The notes beneath the pieces are model-generated. The model did not search any database. It saw nothing but the letters and a program-made list of their open reading frames with translations, and was not told the origin of the DNA. DNA of 64,000 bases from Salinicoccus halitifaciens (lineage in GTDB: Bacteria; Bacillota; Bacilli; Staphylococcales; Salinicoccaceae). Position 1 is the stretch's first letter, and every line of letters begins with the position of its first letter. This document shows, in pieces, positions 25,285 through 33,587 of this stretch. The position numbers were made by a program, and so were the translations under genes. The stretch lies in assembly GCF_021026095.1 (NCBI RefSeq), contig NZ_JAJNCU010000003.1, positions 1 to 64,000 on the forward strand. Direction: 5' to 3'.

Positions 25285-26466
25285 TTAGCCTCTGGTGCCG
25301 CTGTCGAAGCCGAACAGATCCTGTCCGTAAGCTGCCACTGCGTCCTCATTCAATGATGTTTTATGTGTCGCCAGTGAAATCAAATCTCTAAAGAACAATT
25401 CTATCGGGCCGCCTTTATACAGTGCCCCGCCACCAAGTGTCAGGATGATGCGCATCCCGATGTCCACACATAGCTTGATCAGTTTCGTACGGAGGGCGAA
25501 GAACTCTCCATTTTGAGTTTTACAGCCGTCTTTCTCATAATCTTCCAACAGATTGATGTATTTTTCGAGCATTGCTTCCGCCGCCATGAAGTCCTGGGAT
25601 ATTTCTGCCATTACACGTTGGCTTCTAGGTGATTCATTTTCATATATGCCATCCATCAGACGGTACCTTTTTTCAGTCTGCTTTTTGAATTCTGCAATCA
25701 TTCTTTCCGCAGCTCCCACTGCCATTACCGGGAATCCAAAATAGAAAGTAGGGAACAATGGCTTATGGTAGAACGGGTAGTCCTTTTCATAATTCTCCAT
25801 AGGCGGTCTTCTCGTCTCTTCAGCTTCCTTCACCTTAAAGATCCTCGAATCCGGGACGAATACATTTTCAAGGACAACCTGGTTGCTTCCACTGCCTCTT
25901 AATCCGAAAGTATCCCAGTTTTCAATAACCTGAAGTTCTTTTCTCGGGACGATTGGCAGAATGAATTCATTTTCACCGTTTTCATTGTCCGCCTTCAAAC
26001 CGACACCTACCCAGTCTGCATGGTTCACACCGCTGACAAAGCTCCATTTTCCACTGATGAGGTAACCGCCTTCAACACGTTCGCCTTCGCCGACAGCCGC
26101 AAAAATATCTGCAATTAAACCGCCTTGTCCATAAATCTCATCCTGTCCTTCCTGAGGAAGGTATGCCGGCAGCATATTATGAAGCGGATATAAAAATGAT
26201 AACCACGCTGCAGATAAGTTATAATTTGAGACCTTGCGCAGTACCTTTACAAATGTTTTGAGTTCCACACCAGGACCGCCCTGGTTTTTAGGAATCATCA
26301 TCTTAGTGATGCCGACTTCCTTCATGAGTTCGACCACTTCAGGTGAGACACTCGCATCCTCTTCAGCTTGCTGCGCTTTCTCTTCTGCAAGTTCGCCAAC
26401 TCTTCTGGCACCTTCCAGTAACTCTTCTTCAGTTAATGAAGCATAGTTTTTAACTGATTGTGTCAT
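25285..26466 (-). CDS. Two-component flavin-dependent monooxygenase, acyl-CoA-dehydrogenase fold (HsaA/HpaB2-like)
   Basis: This 393-residue protein has the acyl-CoA dehydrogenase architecture: helical N-terminus (MPKNQGGPGVELKTFVKVL, about residues 57-75), a beta middle domain with GGYLISGKWSFVSGVNHADW (about 134-153) and a C-terminal four-helix domain. There is no CoA-pathway context. With a flavin reductase in the same operon it fits group D phenol monooxygenases that add oxygen ortho to a phenolic OH. A TTG two codons upstream is in frame, but the ATG at 26466 has AAAAGGGG at better spacing. It is the first gene of the operon and would produce the catechol for the next enzyme. Confidence 0.8.
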   Translation of the reverse strand: MTQSVKNYASLTEEELLEGARRVGELAEEKAQQAEEDASVSPEVVELMKEVGITKMMIPKNQGGPGVELKTFVKVLRKVSNYNLSAAWLSFLYPLHNMLPAYLPQEGQDEIYGQGGLIADIFAAVGEGERVEGGYLISGKWSFVSGVNHADWVGVGLKADNENGENEFILPIVPRKELQVIENWDTFGLRGSGSNQVVLENVFVPDSRIFKVKEAEETRRPPMENYEKDYPFYHKPLFPTFYFGFPVMAVGAAERMIAEFKKQTEKRYRLMDGIYENESPRSQRVMAEISQDFMAAEAMLEKYINLLEDYEKDGCKTQNGEFFALRTKLIKLCVDIGMRIILTLGGGALYKGGPIELFFRDLISLATHKTSLNEDAVAAYGQDLFGFDSGTRG

Positions 26467-26536
26467 TCTCAAAACCCCTTTTATTTAAATTTTCTGTTTT
26501 GTATACGGTTTCAACTATGTCATTTATTCTATATCA

Positions 26537-26568
26537 TGAGTTTTCAGAAAACTAGGACATCGAATGTC
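26537..26568. promoter_or_regulatory. Palindromes upstream of the aromatic operon (candidate operators)
   Basis: AGTTTTC-A-GAAAACT (26539-26553) is a perfect 15-base dyad and GACAT-CGA-ATGTC (26556-26568) a second. They lie 70-100 bases upstream of the first operon gene. The 13 bases TGAGTTTTCAGAA at 26537-26549 recur upstream of the GntR gene at 29199-29211. Confidence 0.4.
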
Positions 26569-26633
26569 AGAGATTTTAGATAAAATGAACAAACTTTGTC
26601 ACATTGTGATTTAAAAATCAATCTTTTAAGGCA

Positions 26634-26669
26634 AAAAAAGAAGTCAGCCTATGTCAGACTGACTTCTTT
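26634..26669 (-). terminator. Terminator overlapping the end of the PucR-type regulator gene
   Basis: AAAGAAGTCAG and CTGACTTCTTT form the stem, and the regulator's TAG stop (26651-26649) lies in the loop. Seven T residues follow on the minus strand. The last coding codons thus double as one arm. Confidence 0.8.
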
Positions 26670-28508
26670 AATGACGATGACCGCTTTTATGACGAGCAGC
26701 AGATGGTTGCTTACATTGGGGTCCCGCAGGTCTTTATCAAGTAATTCTTCAATTTTTTGAAGTCTATGTCTCAAACCGCTCATGGATAATGCCAGATCTG
26801 CTGAAGTGTTTTTTAAATTCCCTCCATTGGATAAGAAGTAATACAAGGTCTTCAACAGCTCCTTGTCCAGTTTGCCGTCCTCATCGTATAATCCTTTCAG
26901 CTCTTCATCAGCAATATGCTCGATACTGCTCTTATTATTGGCATTGATCAACGCCCCCACCACACCAAGCTCTTTATAGTAGACTGTGTCATTCTGTATA
27001 GCCAAATGTCTTGCGATCACCGCTTCTTCCATGACCTGTCCGGTATGCTCAATGCCGGTATGGAGATTACTGACCCCGACCAGCAGGTTATTGCCCGGCA
27101 GTTTGTCCTTGATTCTCTTCCTGTAACCTTCAATCAATGAATGGATATCATCAGGTGACAACACCAGCGTCGTGATCCGGTCATTGATGATGCCGGTCAG
27201 CACTGTCTTGTCCTGCTCTTTAAAGTAAGTATACGTCTCCTCCTGCACTTTTTCCTGGAAGGAAAACTCCGCTTCAATTGAATCGAAAGGTTTATCCGTA
27301 TCCGACACAAAAATTGCATAAGGTTCATCGAAGTCAATGCCGATATACTTTCCTCTTCGCAGCAGTTCGGATTTAGAGCCTTCTTTATAGATCACCTGCT
27401 CGAGATAATGTCCTTTCATACGTCCGAGTGCTTCAACCTGGGCTTTTTCATTCTGCATAACCAAGGCGACGGAGTTAGATAAATGCTCCAGGAATAAATG
27501 CTCTTCGTGATAAGTCGAATCTTTCCTTGCACTGACGATGGTCGAACAGTATCCGAAAATCTCCTTTTCCACAAGTATAGGAACTATAAGCCGATGATAA
27601 TACTCCATCTCATGAACATACTTTTTAAAGGGGAAGATATACCGCCCTTTTTCTTCAACAAGGAATTTTGGTATATCGATTTCACTGTCCCTTTGCAGCA
27701 CTTCTATATCTTCTTTTGAAAAGCCCGCGGAAGCGATGGTTTCGAACTCCTGGTTATCGATTGTCAGCGGCATTCTGGTGAATATGTGTGCCGTCTCTAC
27801 GATGGAATCCAGGTCCCTGCCGTTCACCACCGCTTCAGTCAGCTCTTTTTGATAATCTGAGAGTGAAGTGATGAATGTTGTCTGCTCCAACAGTTGGTCA
27901 TAGGTCACTTCAAGTTCCTTGACGATTGGTGTGCTGTCCAGGAGTCCGACGGGCAGATGATCCACATCCCCGCGCCACTCCTCCTTCGGCCTGACCATCC
28001 ATTGACATGCATGGTCACCACTCGCAACACAGGTGATTTCTTTCGCAATCAGGGGTTTATTGAAAATGGTCGACATCAAGCCGCTAGAATAGCCTGCCAG
28101 AGTATGGCAGACAGGGACTTCCGATGGGCCAAAATGATCCAGGTGTTCCTTCACTTCGTAAGATTCATGCCATTCGCCCCTTCCCACCAATGTCTTAAGC
28201 GTGCCGTCCTCGTTATACTCGATGTCACATTCATGGTCGATCCCGCTTATATGACCGTTCCGGATATGCAGTTGCGGCCCTTCAATGACATACTGTTCCA
28301 ACGGTTTCGGTACCTTGAGCAGTTCATGAGCATCCTGTACACCCATGTCCCAGCCGAACTGGAACAGGAAACTGTCGAGGCGGGATTCGCCGATATGTTT
28401 GGCGATATTTCGACGCAATATCCCCATGGAAGACTTGGATAACCTGAGTTTTTCGTTTCCTTCCGATTTCATGGGTTTCACACGGTTTTCCCCTACAGAA
28501 ACTTTCAT
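26649..28508 (-). CDS. Aromatic-sensing regulator: XylR_N/V4R sensor fused to a PucR-type HTH
   Basis: This 619-residue regulator has an N-terminal XylR_N plus V4R sensor (about residues 20-175) like DmpR, XylR and MopR. The MopR zinc ligands, as I recall them, correspond at a constant offset of 21 to Cys134, Glu157, Cys160 and Cys168, and the phenol-contacting Trp to Trp113. A middle GAF-like region (about 220-360) follows, then a CdaR/PucR-type segment and a C-terminal helix-turn-helix (NLKNTSADLALSMSGLRHRLQKIEELL, about 568-594). There is no sigma-54 AAA+ domain. It lies just upstream of the meta-cleavage operon, so phenol-dependent activation of that operon is likely. AGGAGGG precedes the ATG. 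Confidence 0.82.
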   Translation of the reverse strand: MKVSVGENRVKPMKSEGNEKLRLSKSSMGILRRNIAKHIGESRLDSFLFQFGWDMGVQDAHELLKVPKPLEQYVIEGPQLHIRNGHISGIDHECDIEYNEDGTLKTLVGRGEWHESYEVKEHLDHFGPSEVPVCHTLAGYSSGLMSTIFNKPLIAKEITCVASGDHACQWMVRPKEEWRGDVDHLPVGLLDSTPIVKELEVTYDQLLEQTTFITSLSDYQKELTEAVVNGRDLDSIVETAHIFTRMPLTIDNQEFETIASAGFSKEDIEVLQRDSEIDIPKFLVEEKGRYIFPFKKYVHEMEYYHRLIVPILVEKEIFGYCSTIVSARKDSTYHEEHLFLEHLSNSVALVMQNEKAQVEALGRMKGHYLEQVIYKEGSKSELLRRGKYIGIDFDEPYAIFVSDTDKPFDSIEAEFSFQEKVQEETYTYFKEQDKTVLTGIINDRITTLVLSPDDIHSLIEGYRKRIKDKLPGNNLLVGVSNLHTGIEHTGQVMEEAVIARHLAIQNDTVYYKELGVVGALINANNKSSIEHIADEELKGLYDEDGKLDKELLKTLYYFLSNGGNLKNTSADLALSMSGLRHRLQKIEELLDKDLRDPNVSNHLLLVIKAVIVIKEVSLT

Positions 28509-28549
28509 GCCTTCCCTCCTGATTAATCCATCTTATTCTTTGTTCGTAT

Positions 28550-29185
28550 TTAAATTAAAGACTTCCCCCTACAGCAGTATTCACATGCCTCTTCCAGGTG
28601 CCTTCGGAGCAATTCGGATGCACGCGCCACATCCCCGTCCTCCAGTGCTTCCACCAACCGTGTATGCTGGCTGATGATTTCATCCTGATGGTCGATCGTC
28701 ACTTCACTTGTGATGTCCACCAGCGTACGGAACACATTCCGCTGCGTATTCCAGAGATGCATCAGCGTTTCGTTCCCCGACATCTTTACAAGAAGGTAAT
28801 GGAAGGATAAATCCGTTTCTATATCACGTGTTTCAAAATCACTGGCATTCTTCATCATACGGATATAGTCATACAAGTGGCTTTTATATTTTTCGAACAA
28901 TTCACGGTCCATCCGGTTGATGGCGTGCGTCTCCAATAAAATGCGGGCATCATACAAGTCCCGGATGCCTTTGATGTCATAACCGACGGCCACCGTCCTG
29001 CCGTTCGAACGTTTCTCGGCCATCCTTTCGGCGGTCAATATCATCAGTGCATCACGGATAGGGCCCCGGCTGACTTCATACCGCTTGGCAAGCGTCACTT
29101 CCCCAAGCCCTTCCCCCCGTTCATATTTTCCAAGGACGATTTCTTTTCTCAATTGATCCGCTATTTCTGCGGCATTATACTGCAT
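28550..29185 (-). CDS. GntR family regulator, FadR/FCD subfamily
   Basis: This 211-residue protein has an N-terminal winged helix (LGEVTLAKRYEVSRGPIRDALMILTAERM, about residues 27-55) and an all-helical FCD effector domain with the likely metal-binding residues Asp78 (LYDARILLETHA), His129 (LSFHYLL), and His near 175 and 197 (QHTRLVEAL, RRHLEEA). Such regulators usually sense small carboxylates and repress catabolic operons. It ends 41 bases before the PucR-type gene and is probably co-transcribed with it. A 13-base motif shared with the meta-cleavage operon promoter overlaps its upstream region. Confidence 0.85.
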   Translation of the reverse strand: MQYNAAEIADQLRKEIVLGKYERGEGLGEVTLAKRYEVSRGPIRDALMILTAERMAEKRSNGRTVAVGYDIKGIRDLYDARILLETHAINRMDRELFEKYKSHLYDYIRMMKNASDFETRDIETDLSFHYLLVKMSGNETLMHLWNTQRNVFRTLVDITSEVTIDHQDEIISQHTRLVEALEDGDVARASELLRRHLEEACEYCCRGKSLI

Positions 29186-29198
29186 GAACTCACTCCTT

Positions 29199-29211
29199 TG
29201 AGTTTTCAGAA
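29199..29211. promoter_or_regulatory. Second copy of the 13-base motif TGAGTTTTCAGAA
   Basis: The motif is identical to 26537-26549 and lies 14 bases upstream of the GntR start codon, next to AAGGAG. Binding there could block translation or transcription of the regulator gene. A 12-base partial match inside dnaX warns that chance copies occur. Confidence 0.3.
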
Positions 29212-29266
29212 TTGTTTAATTTATATTATAAGTTTAGAAAACACCGGCCGGTTTGTCAATCTGGCA

Positions 29267-30076
29267 TTAAACTACGCCAAGTTTTAAATCATCTGTTTTT
29301 ACAAAAGTATATTCTGCATGGAATTCATATGGCCGGAGATGGACCGCAGAATACCCTGCTGCAAAGAGTGATCCGAACTTCTCCCGCGTCTTCATCCGCC
29401 AGTCCAGTGCGAGCTCCGGATCCTCCGCTTTCAATTGCTGGAAATCTTTTGGAACCGCAAGCATGTAGGCAGGCGCATCCAGGCCCCCGGCTTCCCCTTC
29501 AATATATACAGGGAGGCCGCTTCCATTCCTCCCTACAGCATTCAAAGGCACCGCATCATCTGGAGCCTGTATTTGCCGCTCCTTGACATGAGGGCTGTCG
29601 AGATGCCAGTCCACCTCGAATCGGTCGGATGGGAGTCCTTTATTGATCCCGTCTTTCATTTCACCATAGCAATTTTCGATATATGTATTGCAGATGCCGT
29701 TTAATTTGGTCAGGTTCAAATAAGCATTCCGCGTCTCAAGCGGATCGAATGTCCATCGGATGAGGTCGTAGCCTTTTGCGATGGCAATTTCCCGCTGCCG
29801 CCATTTCAGCTGCTCGCCGATTTTCCGGGAGCGGTGCGCCGGCCTGATGCCGAGCATATGGGAGCACAAAAATGTCCTCTCGTCCCTGAATCCGGCAAAC
29901 CCGTAGCTGAACCCGACGATGTCACCGCCTTCGAAAGCCCCGAGCATGATGCCACCGTTTTTGACGGCGGTATACGTCTGATGCAGAGGCACCGGCACCT
30001 GCTCCCATATCTGCTGTTCTATATCCTGAACCATGGCCAGCTCATCCATGGTCTTTAATTCTTCAATTACTGCCAT
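29267..30076 (-). CDS. GNAT-like acetyltransferase of the COG3375 type
   Basis: This protein of about 269 residues has the acyl-CoA-binding GNAT segment LGIRPAHRSRKIGEQLKWRQREIAIAKGYDLIRWTFDPLETRNAYLNL (about residues 78-124). That DPL...NA..N pattern is typical of COG3375 proteins, which are poorly characterised. The ORF's first codon at 30094 is a TTG that overlaps the GGAGGG binding site, so the ATG at 30076 is chosen. It lies upstream of and on the same strand as the GntR and PucR regulator genes, separated by about 80 bases. Any link to aromatic metabolism is only positional. Confidence 0.7.
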   Translation of the reverse strand: MAVIEELKTMDELAMVQDIEQQIWEQVPVPLHQTYTAVKNGGIMLGAFEGGDIVGFSYGFAGFRDERTFLCSHMLGIRPAHRSRKIGEQLKWRQREIAIAKGYDLIRWTFDPLETRNAYLNLTKLNGICNTYIENCYGEMKDGINKGLPSDRFEVDWHLDSPHVKERQIQAPDDAVPLNAVGRNGSGLPVYIEGEAGGLDAPAYMLAVPKDFQQLKAEDPELALDWRMKTREKFGSLFAAGYSAVHLRPYEFHAEYTFVKTDDLKLGVV

Positions 30077-30165
30077 GCCGTCGACTCCCTCCAATATAAT
30101 TCATCTGAACTTTTCATTTACTATAATACGGAATCCGGCCTGGCACAATAAACATCGTGGTTAAA

Positions 30166-30204
30166 AAATAAAAAACCGCCCCGGAAATCATTCCCGGAGC
30201 GGTC
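30166..30204 (-). terminator. Terminator after the SDR gene
   Basis: ACCGCCCCGG and CCGGAGCGGT pair around AAATCATTC, and a T-rich run (TTTTTTATTTTTT) follows on the minus strand. Confidence 0.85.
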
Positions 30205-30217
30205 CAGTATCTTCATA

Positions 30218-30955
30218 TCATTGTGCGGTATAACCGCCGTCGACCAACAGTGTGATACCGGTTGTAAATTCATTTTCTGCAAGAAAAATCACTGCATGCG
30301 CAATCTCTTCCGGTTCACCGAGGCGGCCGATCGGATGCTTAGCCACCAGATTATCATAATACTCCCCCAGTGCATCCCTGTTGACCATACCCGATTCCAC
30401 GTAACCCGGCGCAACTGCACTGACCCGGATCTTATCTTCCGCATACTGCAGCGCAACCGACTTCGTCATCAGATTGACCGCACCTTTCGAGGCATTGTAT
30501 GCGAACGCAGTCGGTTCACCGACGCTGCCGAGTATCGAAGCGGTGTTGATGATCGCACCGTCCCCAGCTTTCCTCATTTCGGGAATCGCATGCTTGGATC
30601 CAAAGAATACACCATCCTGGTTGATGTTGATGACTTTCTTGTAATCTTCATAAGATAACTCGTGCATCTCACCCTGTGCACCGATACCTGCATTGTTGAA
30701 CATCACATCCAGCCTGCCGAACTTATCGACCGCACTTGCGATCAGGTTTTTGACATCCTCTTCCTTAGATACATCAGTCACCGTGAACAGCACATCCCCG
30801 TACTGGCTCAAATCTTTCTCCGCCGATTTGCCCGCTTCTTCATTATAGTCACCGATCACGACTTTGGCACCCTTCTCCAAAAACGCCCTCGCTGTCGCCA
30901 GACCAATTCCCGAAGCACCACCTGTAATTACCGCCACTTTATCTTTAAGATCCAA
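30218..30955 (-). CDS. Short-chain dehydrogenase/reductase (SDR), TTG start
   Basis: This 245-residue classical SDR has the cofactor loop ITGGASGIGLATA (about residues 9-21), NNAGIG (about 84-89) and the catalytic Ser-Tyr-Lys set: Ser near 137, and Tyr-x-x-x-Lys in AFAYNASKGAV near 150. The C-terminus fits glucose-1-dehydrogenase or 3-oxoacyl reductase relatives. An ATG-led extension to 30997 is possible, but a perfect AAAGGAGGT lies 7 bases before the TTG at 30955, which starts exactly at the domain (MDLKDKVAVITGG). Substrate unknown. It is next to the aromatic region but has its own terminator. Confidence 0.85.
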   Translation of the reverse strand: MDLKDKVAVITGGASGIGLATARAFLEKGAKVVIGDYNEEAGKSAEKDLSQYGDVLFTVTDVSKEEDVKNLIASAVDKFGRLDVMFNNAGIGAQGEMHELSYEDYKKVININQDGVFFGSKHAIPEMRKAGDGAIINTASILGSVGEPTAFAYNASKGAVNLMTKSVALQYAEDKIRVSAVAPGYVESGMVNRDALGEYYDNLVAKHPIGRLGEPEEIAHAVIFLAENEFTTGITLLVDGGYTAQ

Positions 30956-31087
30956 ATTGCATACCTCCTTTGTATTAATCATAGGTTTTATACCCAAATC
31001 TTTTATATAACACTCATTTACTGGTGCTTATACAGCTAACATATATCAAATGATTAAAAAGGCAGATGAAGATTAGAAGTGATAAAT

Positions 31088-31120
31088 AACGACCCGCACC
31101 CAGTATGGGCGCGGGTCGTT
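31088..31120 (-). terminator. Hairpin after the tandem membrane-protein genes
   Basis: AACGACCCGC and GCGGGTCGTT form a 10-base stem, with a weak T-tract (TATTTATC) on the minus strand. Confidence 0.6.
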
Positions 31121-31181
31121 GAACTTTGGGAATTAATTAATATATATATAGTATTTTGCTGAAATTTCATTATATGAATCC

Positions 31182-32273
31182 CTATACATCATTCGACGAT
31201 TTGTACTGTTCACGGTAACGCTGGCGGTATCCGTATGTGCTCTTCTTGATCAGGTCCTGATCCTGGACGCCTGCGCCGATTGCGCCGACCACCGTGGAGA
31301 GTGAGGCTGCAAACCATGCGACTTCGATATAGAACACGATCGTGACTTCATCCGGGACGATATGGTTGACCACATACCCGGGTGGAAGCAGGACCAGTGC
31401 CGCTGTAAAGAACATCATATACAATACGGCAAAGTAGAATAACACGGAAATGAAGAGTGTCTGGGCCGTCGCGCCATTATAAAGTATGAGGATCCGTTTA
31501 TTCTCCTTCCCCCTGACCTTCTCCCAAAGATCATGGGAAATGATGATCCATAAAGCCATCGCAGAGACCGCAAGCAGTGATATGGCAATCATCCGGCCGA
31601 GCGGAAAGAGGTTGCTCAAGTTCCACATCGTTGAAAACAACATACTGAATGTGCCGGTCGCAAAGGCCAGCGCCACGACCGAACTCAGGCTCCGCATCAT
31701 ATTGAACGGGTTATTCGCCCAGGACATGCCGGCGATGAGGCGCAGCCGTCCGCGCCAGCTGTCTTTGATGTAGTAGACCGAATGGTCGGACTCCGTTTCA
31801 TCCAGGAACACCTCTTCATAGTAGACCCGGCTTGTCTTCAAGTAGTTGTTGAATGTCGCCGTCAGTTCTTCCCGGCCCGCATCTTCGCGGATATTGCCAA
31901 GGATTGAAACGATTGTTTTGAGCACACTCTGCTTGATCGGCGGCCAGCCGAATGCCGGCAGTGAGATCAGGCCGACCCCTGTCTTATTGTTGATATCAAC
32001 CGTCGTGATCATCTCTTCATGATAGACCGGCAGATCAGTGATGAAGATCGTATGGTCCCAATCATACTTCTCCCGATACTCGTCGGTCTTCTCATAGAGT
32101 TCCTCGATCAGCTCCGCATAGCCGGTGAGAGGGTCCACATGTGTGCTTACCTCCCATTCGATGTCCTCATCCAGTTCCCGGCCGAGCATGTCCGGCAGTT
32201 CTGCTTTGATTTGTTTCGCAAGACGATCCGGCGCCCCGGGAGCTGCAACAATGCCGATATGTTTTTCCGTCAT
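31182..32273 (-). CDS. Membrane protein of unknown function, second tandem paralogue
   Basis: This 363-residue protein has a cytosolic alpha/beta-like N-terminal half (HIGIVAAPGAPDRLAKQIKAELPDML to about residue 160) and a membrane half beginning WRGRLRLIAGMSWANNPFNMMRSLSSVVALAFATGTF (about 180-216) with four or five helices. The ORF extends far upstream in frame, but that part is antisense-like read-through of the previous gene. The ATG at 32273 has GGAGGAG and lies one base past the upstream stop. The paralogue shares the same halves in order. Relatives in Bacillaceae are, as I recall, sometimes labelled methylene-tetrahydrofolate dehydrogenase, which the sequence does not support. Confidence 0.7.
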   Translation of the reverse strand: MTEKHIGIVAAPGAPDRLAKQIKAELPDMLGRELDEDIEWEVSTHVDPLTGYAELIEELYEKTDEYREKYDWDHTIFITDLPVYHEEMITTVDINNKTGVGLISLPAFGWPPIKQSVLKTIVSILGNIREDAGREELTATFNNYLKTSRVYYEEVFLDETESDHSVYYIKDSWRGRLRLIAGMSWANNPFNMMRSLSSVVALAFATGTFSMLFSTMWNLSNLFPLGRMIAISLLAVSAMALWIIISHDLWEKVRGKENKRILILYNGATAQTLFISVLFYFAVLYMMFFTAALVLLPPGYVVNHIVPDEVTIVFYIEVAWFAASLSTVVGAIGAGVQDQDLIKKSTYGYRQRYREQYKSSNDV

Positions 32274-32274
32274 A

Positions 32275-33492
32275 TCATTTCTCCTCCTCCGCTTCGTCAT
32301 GCTCCTGCTTTTCGCCGGAATACGATTCTTCTTCTTCATCCTTTTCATCGTGCTCCTGCTTTTCACCGGATTCATCAGCTTCCTCGTCATCCGCTTTTGA
32401 TTCTTCTTCTTTTTCCTCTTCCAGCTGCCTGTACCTGTACCACTGCCTGTAGGAATAAGTGATGTTCCGTATCTTGTCTTCCTCTTCCACGGTTGAACCA
32501 AATGCACCGGCGAGGATCCCGGCGGAGGCGGCAAACCATATCAGATCCAGATAGTCATGCCACTCCACATTCAATTCGACATTCGGATCGGTCCATGTTT
32601 CAAAGAGCCCCATTGGGACGAAGGTGAGGATGGAGATCGTGAGCAGCAGACTGACCACGGCGTAACTCACAAGCGTCAGAATCAGGAGGGTCAGCAGGGT
32701 CGTGAAGTTGTAAAGGCGCCTGTATGCAGGCTGGTTCCGTGATGACCGCATCTCCCATAAGTTATGGGCATAAATCAGCCAACCGACCATCCCCGCCACA
32801 GCAATCACCATCAGCAGAATCAACCGCCATGCGGAGTAATCGAGACTGAGTTCCCAAGGTGTCCGGAATATTGATATGTAAGTCCCGGTCGCAAATGCCA
32901 ATGCCACAATCGTCCTGAAATTACGGAACTCCGTCAGCGGTTCATTCAGGGAGGTCATGCCCCCGATGAGCCGGAGCCAGCCGCCGACCGTCGATTTGAG
33001 TATATAGCGGTGCCTCTCGTCCTCCTCATCTATCGACTTGACCGAGGCGATTCGGTTTATGAAATCCGGTTGGACGTCCTCTGTGTCTTCTTCCGATCCT
33101 TTGCCATACAGTATTTCCATATGGTGGACCAGGAGGGTCTCGAGCTTTTTTTTATTCCTGAAGACCCCGATTGCAGGGACGGAAACCAGTGAAAGCTTCC
33201 TGTCGTAATCGAATTCGGAGAGGACAACTTTCTTGTTCGATATACTCGGAAGGTCGGTGACAGCGATCGCCATATCCCAATCATTCTCTTTCTGGATTGA
33301 TCCCAGCCTGTCGAAAATCTCATTGATATATTCAGCTGAGCTTGCCAGAGGGTCTGTCTTAAAGTCGATGTCCCAGTCGATATCCTCCTCCATGGAGGGA
33401 CCTTCCAGTTCATTCAAGCTCTCCATGATATCCCTCAGGAACTTCTCGGGCAGGCCGGGCGCCGAAACCACACCGACAACCATTTTCTTCAT
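32275..33492 (-). CDS. Membrane protein of unknown function, first tandem paralogue with charged repeat tail
   Basis: This 405-residue protein is homologous to the following gene: VGVVSAPGLPEKFLRDIMESLNELEG at the N-terminus, then GGWLRLIGGMTSLNEPLTEFRNFRTIVALAFATGTY (about residues 170-205) and several membrane helices. The C-terminal tail (about 355-405) is highly charged and contains the phrase SGEKQEHDE twice. Translational coupling (one-base gap) suggests the two products form a hetero-complex. The N-terminal half may be a soluble sensor or enzyme domain. No known catalytic motif was recognised. Confidence 0.7.
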   Translation of the reverse strand: MKKMVVGVVSAPGLPEKFLRDIMESLNELEGPSMEEDIDWDIDFKTDPLASSAEYINEIFDRLGSIQKENDWDMAIAVTDLPSISNKKVVLSEFDYDRKLSLVSVPAIGVFRNKKKLETLLVHHMEILYGKGSEEDTEDVQPDFINRIASVKSIDEEDERHRYILKSTVGGWLRLIGGMTSLNEPLTEFRNFRTIVALAFATGTYISIFRTPWELSLDYSAWRLILLMVIAVAGMVGWLIYAHNLWEMRSSRNQPAYRRLYNFTTLLTLLILTLVSYAVVSLLLTISILTFVPMGLFETWTDPNVELNVEWHDYLDLIWFAASAGILAGAFGSTVEEEDKIRNITYSYRQWYRYRQLEEEKEEESKADDEEADESGEKQEHDEKDEEEESYSGEKQEHDEAEEEK

Positions 33493-33587
33493 TGTTTTCC
33501 ACCGCCTTCCTCTGTACTTCCACTTCTTCCCGGATGCATGTCTATACCCGTTTAAATCTGAAACATTCTCTGCACACCCCGCCGCCT

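Noticed and set aside
32274-32534. N-terminal 87-codon extension of the second tandem membrane protein
   Set aside because: It is out-of-frame reading of the acidic repeat tail of the preceding gene. The ATG at 32273 has GGAGGAG and fits the paralogue.
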